In this document: positions 40,550 through 48,769 of the stretch, piece after piece
Layout: each line of letters starts with the position of its first letter
How positions within the stretch are numbered: position 1 is the first letter of the stretch
Source of the DNA: Tardiphaga sp.
GTDB lineage: Bacteria; Pseudomonadota; Alphaproteobacteria; Rhizobiales; Xanthobacteraceae
Assembly: GCA_030147505.1 (NCBI GenBank)
Contig: JASBVG010000123.1
Location: forward strand, 105,207-169,206
Length of the DNA: 64,000 nt
Reading direction: 5' to 3'
Program-made: the position numbers and the translations under genes
Notes under the pieces: model-generated
Seen by the model: only the letters and a program-made list of their open reading frames with translations
Database searches by the model: none
What the model was told of the DNA's origin: nothing

Positions 40550-40571
40550 ATCTGCAAGTGGGAGGATCGCC

Positions 40572-41834
40572 ATGGACACCACATCGAAGCAACAAACTGC
40601 CGGAGCCGCTGCGCTTAAGCATCGGATCGTCATCGTCGGTGGCGGGGCAGCGGGCATCACGGTTGCGGCCGAGCTGAAGCGACGGGACGCGAGGCTGGAT
40701 GTCGCAATCGTGGAACCCTCGGAGGCCCATTCGTACCAGCCGGGTTGGACGCTGGTCGGTGCGGGCGTGTTCACGCGCAGGCAAACCGAGCGGGAGGAAC
40801 GCTCGCTGATTCCCAAAGGTGTGACGTGGATCAAAGCAGCCGTCAGCGCCTTCGACCCGGAGAATAACGTCGTCAGCCTGAGCGACGGCCGAACGCTCGG
40901 TTACGACTATCTCGTCGCATGCCCTGGACTGAAGATCGCTTGGGACGCCATCCAGGGGTTGAGGGATACGCTCGGCAGGAACGGCGTGTGCAGCAACTAC
41001 CGGGCCGACACGGCGGAATATACCTGGCGCCTCATTCAGGAATTCCAGGGCGGGACCGCGCTGTTCACCCAGCCGGCAATGCCGATCAAATGTGCCGGCG
41101 CCCCGCAGAAGATCATGTACATGATGGCCGATCATCTGCGTCGTCGCGGCAAGCTCGATGCCTCGAAGCTGAAATTCTGCCTTGCCGGCGACGCGCTGTT
41201 CGGCGTGCCCTTCTTTGTGCCGCCCTTGCAGAAAGCGGTCGACGATTACGGTATCGACACCTGCTACCGGCACAACCTCATCGCCATCAACGGACCTGCG
41301 AAGGCGGCGTTGTTTTCCGTGACGGACAAGGATGGTGTGGCGCGCGACGTCGAGATGCGCTTCGACATGATCCATGTTGTCCCGCCGCAGACGGGGCTTG
41401 ATGTCGTTCGAGACAGTCCGCTGGCGAACGTGGCGGGCTGGATCGAGGTCGATGCGGCGACGCTCCGGCATGTGCGATATCCGAACGTGTTCTCGCTCGG
41501 TGATGCCGCCTCCACCACCAACGCCAAGACGGCGGCGGCCGTCCGCCTCCAGTCTCCGGTCGTGGTCGCCAATCTGCTGGCGGCGATACAGGGCAAGGAC
41601 ATGGCCGAGGCCTATGATGGCTACGGCTCTTGCCCGCTGACGGTGGCCCTCGGCAAGATCGTGCTCGCCGAGTTCGCCTATGGCGGCAAGGTGACGCCAA
41701 GCTTTCCGCTCGATCCGCGCGTGCCCCGCAAGAGCATGTGGTACTTGAAGACCAAGTTTCTGCCGTGGCTCTATTGGTCCCACATGCTCAGAGGCGGCAC
41801 AATCGACATCAGGCATCGCGAGCGGGGATGGTGA
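40572..41834 (+). CDS. sqr: sulfide:quinone oxidoreductase
   Basis: 420 residues. FAD-binding RIVIVGGGAAGITVAAELKR, an internal VVPPQTGLDVVRDS and the late FAD motif FSLGDAASTTNAKTAAAVRL mark the SQR family. Redox cysteines lie in NGVCSNY and PIKCAGAPQKI. The membrane-bound enzyme oxidises sulfide to a persulfide and reduces quinone, feeding Blh and the bd oxidase. The C-terminal hydrophobic MWYLKTKFLPWLYW probably binds the membrane. Confidence 0.93.
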   Translation: MDTTSKQQTAGAAALKHRIVIVGGGAAGITVAAELKRRDARLDVAIVEPSEAHSYQPGWTLVGAGVFTRRQTEREERSLIPKGVTWIKAAVSAFDPENNVVSLSDGRTLGYDYLVACPGLKIAWDAIQGLRDTLGRNGVCSNYRADTAEYTWRLIQEFQGGTALFTQPAMPIKCAGAPQKIMYMMADHLRRRGKLDASKLKFCLAGDALFGVPFFVPPLQKAVDDYGIDTCYRHNLIAINGPAKAALFSVTDKDGVARDVEMRFDMIHVVPPQTGLDVVRDSPLANVAGWIEVDAATLRHVRYPNVFSLGDAASTTNAKTAAAVRLQSPVVVANLLAAIQGKDMAEAYDGYGSCPLTVALGKIVLAEFAYGGKVTPSFPLDPRVPRKSMWYLKTKFLPWLYWSHMLRGGTIDIRHRERGW

Positions 41835-41848
41835 GCGCGGGACCCGGC

Positions 41849-42487
41849 TCACTGCTCCCCGGCTTGCTTCTTGCGCGCATCCGAGACGACCTGCTTGAAA
41901 CCTTGATAGTCGAGCGTCGAGGTCTGGAACGGGCCGACGAGGTAAGCCGGCGTGCCCGAGAACCCGATGGCATCGGCCTGCGCCATGTTGCGCTTGATGA
42001 GGGCGTCGATTTCCGCGGACTTGGCCTTCATGTCGGCGTCGAGACGAGCCATGTCGATGCCTGCGGACTGGAGGCCCTGCCGCATCTTGTCTTTTGGAAC
42101 GCCTACGCCGGGGATGCCCATCAGGGCATGGTGCGCGACGTCGTACTTACCCTGATATTTGGCGGCGAGCGCCATCATCGCGCCGTCGATCGAGGTCGGC
42201 CGGATGACAGGCCAATCCTTGTAGACGAGCCTGATTTTGCCGTCCTCCTTGACGACGCGATCAAGGTCGGGCGCGGATTTTTTGCAGAACGGGCAATTGT
42301 AGTCGAGGAAGGCCACGATGGTGACGTCGCCTTTCGGGTTGCCCGCAACGGGCGCAGCCGGGTCGTTGAGGATCATTTCCTTAGACACGTCGGCATTCTG
42401 CCCGAGAGCCGTGCGGTGCATGAGAGGCACCGCCAGGGCCGCGCCCCCCAATGTGATCATGGCGCCGCGACGCGTGAGAGTAGGCAT
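41849..42487 (-). CDS. second DsbA-like periplasmic thiol protein
   Basis: 212 residues with a twin-arginine-like signal (LTRRGAMITLGGAALAVPLM). Redox site FLDYNCPFCKKSAPDL and cis-Pro loop GFSGTPAYLVG. Same DsbA/BdbD group as 35718-36317 but clearly diverged. Convergent with sqr, and divergent from the response-regulator gene with which it shares the box at 42558. Confidence 0.88.
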   Translation of the reverse strand: MPTLTRRGAMITLGGAALAVPLMHRTALGQNADVSKEMILNDPAAPVAGNPKGDVTIVAFLDYNCPFCKKSAPDLDRVVKEDGKIRLVYKDWPVIRPTSIDGAMMALAAKYQGKYDVAHHALMGIPGVGVPKDKMRQGLQSAGIDMARLDADMKAKSAEIDALIKRNMAQADAIGFSGTPAYLVGPFQTSTLDYQGFKQVVSDARKKQAGEQ

Positions 42488-42557
42488 ACGGGATCTCCTT
42501 TTCGTGTGAGCCGGACAGGGTGGGACCCTGCCTGGACGCGAGACCCGCGCCCGTCAC

Positions 42558-42574
42558 CTTAAGGCTGGCTTAAG
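42558..42574. promoter_or_regulatory. CTTAAG tandem box between dsbA-like and response regulator genes
   Basis: CTTAAG-GCTGG-CTTAAG, perfect. It lies 70 bp from ATG 42487 (minus) and 46 bp from ATG 42621 (plus), so the regulator probably controls itself. Confidence 0.82.
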
Positions 42575-42620
42575 GTCGGCGGCAGATTGCGGTTGTTCTG
42601 TTGAAGTCGAGCAGGTTACG

Positions 42621-43286
42621 ATGAGAGTTTTGGTAGTCGAAGACGACGCAGTATTGATGAACGGGTTGCAAGTTGGCCTCGGCCTGGCCGGCTTCACTGT
42701 GGACGCCGTTTCCACCTGCGTGGATGCCTCGGCTGCGCTGCGCAGCTCGGCCTTCGATGCGGTGGTTCTCGATCTGATGCTTCCGGACGGGTCCGGTCTC
42801 GACGTTCTGAACGAGCTTCGAGGACGGGCGGTGGGAACGCCGGTGCTGCTGCTGACCGCGCGTGACAGCATCCCCGACCGCATTGCCGGTCTCGATGCCG
42901 GCGCAGACGACTATCTCGGCAAACCCTTCGACCTGAACGAGGTCGCCGCCCGTCTGAGGGCCTTGACGAGACGGGGCAACGGCGGCGCCTCGGCTTGCCG
43001 CATCTGGCGCGATCTGCGCCTCGACCCTGCGACGATGGCGGTCTCGAAATCGGGCGAGGGTGTGCGGCTCTCCCGCCGCGAGTTCTCCATTCTGCACGCG
43101 CTGATGGAGCGGCCGGGCCAGATCCTGTCGAAATCGCAGCTCGAGGACCGGCTCTATGGTTGGCAGGAGGACGTGGAGAGCAACACGATCGAGGTTCACA
43201 TCCACAATCTGCGACAGAAGCTCGGCCCTGGCGTCATCGAAACCGTGCGCGGGGTGGGCTACAGGCTGGCGGAGGACAGCATATGA
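42621..43286 (+). CDS. OmpR-family response regulator, QseB/PmrA type
   Basis: 221 residues. Receiver domain with VVEDDA, phospho-acceptor Asp51 (VVLDLMLPDGSG) and YLGKPFDL. Winged-helix domain with SRREFSILHALMERPGQILS and DVESNTIEVHIHNLRQKLG. These lines fit the PmrA/QseB/TctD branch best. Known PmrA and QseB sites are CTTAA-N5-CTTAA, which is the box found eight times in this island, including in front of this gene. The ATGA overlap with the kinase gene marks one operon. Confidence 0.92.
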   Translation: MRVLVVEDDAVLMNGLQVGLGLAGFTVDAVSTCVDASAALRSSAFDAVVLDLMLPDGSGLDVLNELRGRAVGTPVLLLTARDSIPDRIAGLDAGADDYLGKPFDLNEVAARLRALTRRGNGGASACRIWRDLRLDPATMAVSKSGEGVRLSRREFSILHALMERPGQILSKSQLEDRLYGWQEDVESNTIEVHIHNLRQKLGPGVIETVRGVGYRLAEDSI

Positions 43287-44731
43287 AATCGATCCGAAGC
43301 CGGCTCTTCATGATCCTGATGATCACGACGGGCGTCGTTTGGATGTCGGCGATCGCCTGGATCTATCTCAGCACGCGAGCCGAGGTGGAACGCGTCCTCG
43401 ATGCTCGCCTGATCGAGGCGGCGCGTATGGTGAGTTCGCTGATCACCAGCCAGGAGATCGATCCGAAGCGCGCAGCCCAGATTCCGGCCGTCGAGCCGAC
43501 GATGCATGCGTCTTATGATAGGCAGCTATCCTGCCAAATATGGGCGCTGGACGGCACCTTGGTGGGCCGCTCCGACGCGGCCCCGGCAACGCCGCTGTCT
43601 GATGCACAGGACGGCTTTTCCGAGACCCTTATCGGGGGCGAAACCTGGCGCGTCTATGCGGTGGTCAACACCGATCTCGGCATGCGAGTCCTCGTCGGAG
43701 ACAATATGCGCGTTCGCGATCGGCTGGTGGCCGATGTGATCCGGGGTCTTGCACTGCCTGCATTGCTGATCTTGCCGATCCTGGCCGGGCTGATTTGGCT
43801 GAGCGTGAGGAAAGGTCTCGGTCCCCTCAACAACATGGCTCACGCGCTGGAGACGCGGTCCGCCTCCGATCTGAGCGCCCTGCCCGACGTCGATACGCCT
43901 TCCGAGATCAAGCCGGTCATCCGCTCGCTCAACGGTCTCTTCGGGCGGGTGCATGCGGCCCGAGAACGGGAGCGCGATTTTACAGCCTTCGCAGCGCATG
44001 AGCTGCGTACGCCGATCGCCGGACTGAAGACTCAGGCGCAGGTGGCGCTCGGGAGCGAGGATCCGGGCATTCGTGCGAACGCCCTGCGTCAGATCGTGGT
44101 CGGCGTGGACCGGACGTCTCGGCTGATGCGACAGCTCACCGACCTGACGAATGCCGAAAGGGGCGAGACCGACAGCGACAATCATCGTGTCAATTTGGGC
44201 AAATTGGCCAGCCGGCTCGCAGATGACATCCGCCAGCACTACCCGGGCGCTGCGCTCCTCGAGATCGACGAAAAACTGCATGACATAGACCTTGATATCG
44301 ATCCGTCACTGTTCATGCTCGCGACGCGGAACCTCATGGAAAATGCCGTTCTGCATTCCCGCGTTGAAAGCCCTGTCCATTGTGGCATGAGGCTTGAAGG
44401 CGACGGCGTCGCACTGACGATCGACGACAGCGGACCGGGAATACCTGAAGACGAACTGCCCAAGGTTTGCGAGAGGTTCTATCGCGGTCGCAACAAGACC
44501 GCGATGGGAAGTGGGCTGGGCCTCGCGATTGCCGACCTCGCGGCGAAGCGGCTCGGCGGGAGCCTGTCTCTGAAAAACCGTCCAGAGGGAGGTTTCCGCG
44601 CTGAACTGCACCTCAACGCCGCTCCAAGTTCGACAACGCCCCGCGGCGAGTTCCGCCACAACGACGGGGAGCTATCGCCCCTCCCGGTTGTGGCGGATGC
44701 GAAGGGGGATAGGCTCGCTCATGAGAGATAG
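43283..44731 (+). CDS. sensor histidine kinase, QseC/PmrB type
   Basis: 482 residues. Two membrane helices (about residues 8-30 and 155-175) enclose a periplasmic sensor of roughly 120 residues. The H-box FTAFAAHELRTPIAGL, an N-box NLMENAVLHS and G-boxes DDSGPGIPEDELP and GSGLGLAIADLAAKRLGG are intact. The sensor holds one cysteine (YDRQLSCQIWALDG), which may matter in a thiol-rich island. It should phosphorylate the response regulator next to it; the signal is unknown. The last 30 residues form a charged tail after the catalytic core. Confidence 0.9.
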   Translation: MKSIRSRLFMILMITTGVVWMSAIAWIYLSTRAEVERVLDARLIEAARMVSSLITSQEIDPKRAAQIPAVEPTMHASYDRQLSCQIWALDGTLVGRSDAAPATPLSDAQDGFSETLIGGETWRVYAVVNTDLGMRVLVGDNMRVRDRLVADVIRGLALPALLILPILAGLIWLSVRKGLGPLNNMAHALETRSASDLSALPDVDTPSEIKPVIRSLNGLFGRVHAARERERDFTAFAAHELRTPIAGLKTQAQVALGSEDPGIRANALRQIVVGVDRTSRLMRQLTDLTNAERGETDSDNHRVNLGKLASRLADDIRQHYPGAALLEIDEKLHDIDLDIDPSLFMLATRNLMENAVLHSRVESPVHCGMRLEGDGVALTIDDSGPGIPEDELPKVCERFYRGRNKTAMGSGLGLAIADLAAKRLGGSLSLKNRPEGGFRAELHLNAAPSSTTPRGEFRHNDGELSPLPVVADAKGDRLAHER

Positions 44732-45671
44732 GCTCGCGAAGCGCCGCGAGGCAATCGATGTACGCCATCTCTGCTACTTCGTGGCAGCGGCCGAGCAGGG
44801 CAGCTTTAGAAAAGCCGGCGCGGCTTCAGGGGTGCAGGAGTCGGCGATCAGCCGATCTATACGAGACCTCGAAGATCAGGTTGGCGCCTCACTGTTCCAT
44901 CGGCGTAGCAGCGGCGTCACCCTCACTTACGCTGGGCAGCGCTTTCTCCCTCAGGCGCGTCGCATTCTTCGGGATATCGGTCACAGCGTTGAGGACGTGG
45001 CGAGGATCGGGCGTGTAGAGAACGGGCGGCTTAAGATCGGAATATTCTCGTCCCTAGCGTCAGGCTTTCTGGCGAATCTGCTGCTCGCTTACGACAGCGC
45101 CCATGCGAAGGTCCATATAGAGTTCATCGAAGGAAATCCTGACGAACATATCGCGGCGGTGCGTCAATTCCAGATCGACGTCGCGTTCTTGACCGGCACA
45201 CGGGTCTGGCCGGGGTGTGAAACAGACCAGCTTTGGTTCGAACGGGTGTTTGTCGTGCTTCCCGAAGGGCATGCGCTTTCTGAGAAACCGGTGGTGGGCT
45301 GGAGTGACCTCACCATGGAGCAATTTATCGTCAGTGATGTCGCGCCCGGCCCTGAGATTCACGACTACCTCGTAAAGCGACTCGCTGATCTGGGTCATCA
45401 TCCGTACATACAGCCTCAGTCAGTCGGGAGAGATAATCTTCTCTCGCTCGTAGCTGTTGGACGTGGCCTGACGGTCGTCAGTGAAGCGATGGCGGCAGCA
45501 CGGCTTCCGGGGATCACCTATCGACCCATTGTCGATGAAATTCTTCCTTTCAGCGCGATCTGGTCTGCCAGGAATGATAACCCGGCATTTCGCAGCTTGC
45601 TAAGCATGGCAAGGAAGATGTCGAAATCAGCAATAGCCTACATGATGCTGGTGCTCACTCTGCCCATTTGA
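44721..45671 (+). CDS. LysR-family regulator at the edge of the transfer module
   Basis: ATG 44721 (MRDRLAKRREAIDVRHLCYF) gives 316 residues and overlaps the kinase stop by eleven bases. Winged helix with FVAAAEQGSFRKAGAASGVQ and a normal LysR effector domain. Genes of this type commonly stand beside trbI in Rhizobiales elements, where they may regulate transfer. It has no visible promoter of its own and could read through from the kinase operon. Confidence 0.85.
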   Translation: MRDRLAKRREAIDVRHLCYFVAAAEQGSFRKAGAASGVQESAISRSIRDLEDQVGASLFHRRSSGVTLTYAGQRFLPQARRILRDIGHSVEDVARIGRVENGRLKIGIFSSLASGFLANLLLAYDSAHAKVHIEFIEGNPDEHIAAVRQFQIDVAFLTGTRVWPGCETDQLWFERVFVVLPEGHALSEKPVVGWSDLTMEQFIVSDVAPGPEIHDYLVKRLADLGHHPYIQPQSVGRDNLLSLVAVGRGLTVVSEAMAAARLPGITYRPIVDEILPFSAIWSARNDNPAFRSLLSMARKMSKSAIAYMMLVLTLPI

Positions 45672-45724
45672 ACTGTTGTTCCAAATAGCGCTCGGTCATG
45701 GTTGCAGATCTCAATTATCCTCTT

Positions 45725-45943
45725 CTAGGGCAGACGCCGCGCCTTGGCGAACCCGCGATCGGTTGCGATGAACCGATCAAGCATTGGTACGATCAAGCGC
45801 ACCGGATCAGCGACAGATTGGCCCGACTCACGCGCCAGGATTTCGGCATAGGCGATGAGATCACGGTGGAGTTGTGCGGGCAATTCCACCGTGACTTTGA
45901 CGGGCTTATCGTCGGCGATCGGTCCAAGTTTCAGTTTTGCCAC
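45725..45943 (-). CDS. DUF2274 protein (72 aa), trb operon end
   Basis: It starts at ATG 45943, two bases after the trbI stop. KVTVELPAQLHRDLIAYAEI and SVADPVRLIVPMLDRFIATD match DUF2274, a small ribbon-helix-helix-like protein regularly found after trbI in alphaproteobacterial conjugative elements. Possible regulator of the trb operon. Confidence 0.8.
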   Translation of the reverse strand: MAKLKLGPIADDKPVKVTVELPAQLHRDLIAYAEILARESGQSVADPVRLIVPMLDRFIATDRGFAKARRLP

Positions 45944-45945
45944 AG

Positions 45946-47103
45946 TCAGCCTCTGTAGGGTTCAAGGACGAGATCGCGCGTGACGATAACGCGAACGGGG
46001 AAGCCCGGCCGGATGGTCAACGTCGGTGCGACCTGCAATTGGCGCCGGACGATCTGCTGACCGGCGTCGTTGATGGTGTCCTGTGCGCCGTCGCGGATAG
46101 CGCGGACCAGGCGGTCCTCATCGCTGACCGCCAGTTCCGTGCCGACCGCGAGCAGCGTGGAGAGACCGGCCGCTTTGGCGAGATCCCACCAGTGATAATC
46201 GACCCCATCCTCGAGACCAGCGTATCCTTGCGTGTCGGCGCCCGGCTGGCGTTCGAGGACGATGGAGCGGCCGTTCGGGAAGATCAGCCGGTTCCAGACC
46301 AGCAGCGCCCGTCTTTGCCCGAACTGCACGTTGTTGTCGTACTGGCCGACAATCCGCGTGCCTTGCGGGATCAGAAGCAATCTGCCGGTCGGACTGTCGT
46401 AGATGTTTTCCGTCACCTGCGCAGTGATCTGGCCAGGCAGATCGGAGCGAATGCCGGTGATGAGCGCGGCTGAGATCACCGCCCCGGCCTGAAGGATGAA
46501 CGGCGAAGCCGGAGCTATGACCCGATCCGATGATGTGGTCCGGCGATCAACCGGTGCATTCAGAAACGCAAGCTGCCGATCCTGGGCGGTCTGCTGACCG
46601 GATTGCCCCGCGAGCCCGGCGAGATCGAAGCCGGGAACGTTCGGCATGGTTGAGCCGCCGGGTGTCGTCGCTGTCGAGCCGGGTTGGGTCTGAAAGAACA
46701 CGCGGCTGGTGCGCGCAGCCTCTTCCTCGGCCCGCCGGCGCTGCTCAGCCTCGTCAACGGTCGGTGTTGTGATCGTCGGCGGGACCACGGGCTGGCCCCG
46801 GTTCTGGGCGTCGAGGATCGGGCGGCCGAGATCACCGGGCAGCGGCGGGCCGAGAACAGGTCCGGTATAGTCGCGCGGAAGGCCGGCGAGGCCATCTGCG
46901 GTCTGGCGATTGTTGGTCGAATAAAGTTCTTCGCCGCCTTGACCTCCATCGCGGGTCTGGAGTGCGTAGATTAGCGCGCCGCCGATGCCAACGAGCCCGA
47001 CGGCCGTAATGCTTGCCAACACCCTCCGCGAAAGGCGCGTGACGCGCGGTGCCTCGGCGCGAAGACGCATGGGAGCTGTATTGTCGGTATTGTTCTCGCT
47101 CAC
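45946..47103 (-). CDS. trbI: conjugal transfer protein TrbI (VirB10-like)
   Basis: 385 residues. A cytoplasmic front, one membrane helix (ITAVGLVGIGGALIYALQTR) and a proline-rich periplasmic linker precede the conserved VirB10 core (SPFILQAGAVISAALITGIR, and LLIPQGTRIVGQYDNNVQFG). It spans both membranes in the type IV secretion channel and couples inner-membrane ATPases to the outer-membrane core. Overlaps trbG by four bases. Confidence 0.93.
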   Translation of the reverse strand: MSENNTDNTAPMRLRAEAPRVTRLSRRVLASITAVGLVGIGGALIYALQTRDGGQGGEELYSTNNRQTADGLAGLPRDYTGPVLGPPLPGDLGRPILDAQNRGQPVVPPTITTPTVDEAEQRRRAEEEAARTSRVFFQTQPGSTATTPGGSTMPNVPGFDLAGLAGQSGQQTAQDRQLAFLNAPVDRRTTSSDRVIAPASPFILQAGAVISAALITGIRSDLPGQITAQVTENIYDSPTGRLLLIPQGTRIVGQYDNNVQFGQRRALLVWNRLIFPNGRSIVLERQPGADTQGYAGLEDGVDYHWWDLAKAAGLSTLLAVGTELAVSDEDRLVRAIRDGAQDTINDAGQQIVRRQLQVAPTLTIRPGFPVRVIVTRDLVLEPYRG

Positions 47104-48083
47104 GATGCGGGTCTCCCGTCGGTGCGGACAATCCTGACGACCTGCTGTTTGTCGCCGCCGCCAAGGCGGAGCTCGGCAGCGCCGAACAGGCGATCGACGA
47201 TCAGGATGTGCTGGTGAATACGGCTGTTGACGAGTTGCGCTTCGCCATCGGGACCGATGACGAAGATCGGCGGCATTTCGCCCTGGACGATCCCGCGCGG
47301 AAACTCGACGTAGACCCTGCGGCCGTCGTCATAGACGGAGACGGGTTTCCAGGGCGGATTCCCGCCGGTCAAACCGTATCGGTAGTTGCGGGCCGCAACG
47401 GCCGGGATGACCGGCGTCGCCGGAATGCTCTGGCCTTGACCGGCGCGCGGCCGCGGATAGGACCAGGCGACGGACGGCATATAGGGCTTCGCGCCGGAAC
47501 GCAGCTCGATCATGTAAACACGCCGGTCTGTAGTCACGACGAGATTGGTCGTGATGTCCGGCCGGGAAGGCTTCACGAGAATATGGACGCGGCGGGTCGT
47601 TCCGCTGCCGCTCTCGGTGTCGCCGATAATCCAGCGGGCGGTATCGCCAGCCGCGATCGGTCCGGCCCCTGTCAGCGACTCTCCCGGTTCCAGCGCGATG
47701 TCGGTGATCTGCCCAGGAGCCGCGTAGACCTGATAGAGCGCTCCTTCCGACCAGGGATATACCTGGATCGCGTTGAAGTAGCCCTCTCGGCGCGGCTGCA
47801 CGCGAGCGGCAGCGTTGGCGTTCTCGACGCGAGCGACTGGTGTGCTGGCCGCCGTGCCGCCCTTTGCCGGCGTCCAGGCCGGAGGGATGTGGATCGGACG
47901 GGGCCGATCGTCCGTCACCGATGCCGGAACGGCCGGCAAAGCCGGAACATCTCGATCGTAGCTGATCTCCGGCGGCTTTTGCGGCGTGGCACAACCAGCC
48001 AACGCGGTGGCGGAAAGCAGCAGAACCGGGAGTACGGATTTACGGAAAACCGGAATGGCGGGGTTACGGAAAGCCGATTTCAT
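47100..48083 (-). CDS. trbG: conjugal transfer protein TrbG (VirB9-like)
   Basis: ATG 48083 gives 327 residues with a lipoprotein signal (LPVLLLSATALAGC). VirB9 features are YFNAIQVYPWSEGALYQVYA and VYVEFPRGIVQGEMPPIFVI. It forms the outer-membrane core of the mating channel with TrbI and TrbH/VirB7-like proteins. No separate trbH is seen between trbG and trbI. Overlaps trbF by four bases. Confidence 0.92.
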   Translation of the reverse strand: MKSAFRNPAIPVFRKSVLPVLLLSATALAGCATPQKPPEISYDRDVPALPAVPASVTDDRPRPIHIPPAWTPAKGGTAASTPVARVENANAAARVQPRREGYFNAIQVYPWSEGALYQVYAAPGQITDIALEPGESLTGAGPIAAGDTARWIIGDTESGSGTTRRVHILVKPSRPDITTNLVVTTDRRVYMIELRSGAKPYMPSVAWSYPRPRAGQGQSIPATPVIPAVAARNYRYGLTGGNPPWKPVSVYDDGRRVYVEFPRGIVQGEMPPIFVIGPDGEAQLVNSRIHQHILIVDRLFGAAELRLGGGDKQQVVRIVRTDGRPAS

Positions 48084-48769
48084 TGGCTCATCTCCCGCGA
48101 CCAGTTGATGGCGTTGATGTAAATTCCGAGCGGATTGACCTTCAGCCGCTCGGCATCGCGCGGAGGCTGGATGACGATGGTCAGGATCGCGGTCCATCGC
48201 TCGGTCGCGCCGAGCTGGCCATTCTCGAAATGCCGTTGCGTCCACGCGACGCGGAAGCTGTCCGGAGAAGCGCGGATGACGCTGGAAACCTCGACGGCGA
48301 TCTGCTGCTTGCCGACCTTCGTGAAGGGATCGTTGGCGCGGGCATAGTCGTTAAGCGCAGCCGCGCCCCGATCAGTCGTCCACTCATAGGCCCTGAGCCA
48401 GTTCTGGCGGACGATGATCGGATCGGCGGGAATGCTTCTGGTCTGCTCGATGAAGCGTGCGAGATGCCACGCCACCTGTGGATCGGTCGGACGATAGTCC
48501 GCCGCGGCCGGGGCGACGGTCTGGGCCTGACCCAGATTGTCTACTTGAACCACCCAGGGAACCACTGTCCCACGCGCGGACTGATAGACCAGCGCGGAAG
48601 CGAAGCCCGCTGACAGGATCAGCGAACCGAACGCCATGTAGCGCCAGTTCCTCGCCTGCACGCGCGCTGACCCAAGACGTTCGTCCCAGACTTGTGCGGC
48701 CTTCTGGTAAGGTGTTTCCGGTTGAGGTGTCTTGCCGTAATGCACGGCCGGTCGTTTGAAGAGATTCAT
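48080..48769 (-). CDS. trbF: conjugal transfer protein TrbF (VirB8-like)
   Basis: 229 residues. One membrane helix (residues 43-65, AFGSLILSAGFASALVYQSA) is followed by a VirB8 periplasmic domain with WVVQVDNLGQAQTV and WTAILTIVIQPPRDAERLKV. Scaffold protein of the channel. Overlaps trbL by four bases. Confidence 0.92.
   Translation of the reverse strand: MNLFKRPAVHYGKTPQPETPYQKAAQVWDERLGSARVQARNWRYMAFGSLILSAGFASALVYQSARGTVVPWVVQVDNLGQAQTVAPAAADYRPTDPQVAWHLARFIEQTRSIPADPIIVRQNWLRAYEWTTDRGAAALNDYARANDPFTKVGKQQIAVEVSSVIRASPDSFRVAWTQRHFENGQLGATERWTAILTIVIQPPRDAERLKVNPLGIYINAINWSREMSQ

Noticed and set aside
40485..41852. 455-codon minus-strand frame
   Set aside because: Antisense to sqr; no protein-like motifs, while sqr has complete FAD and cysteine motifs.
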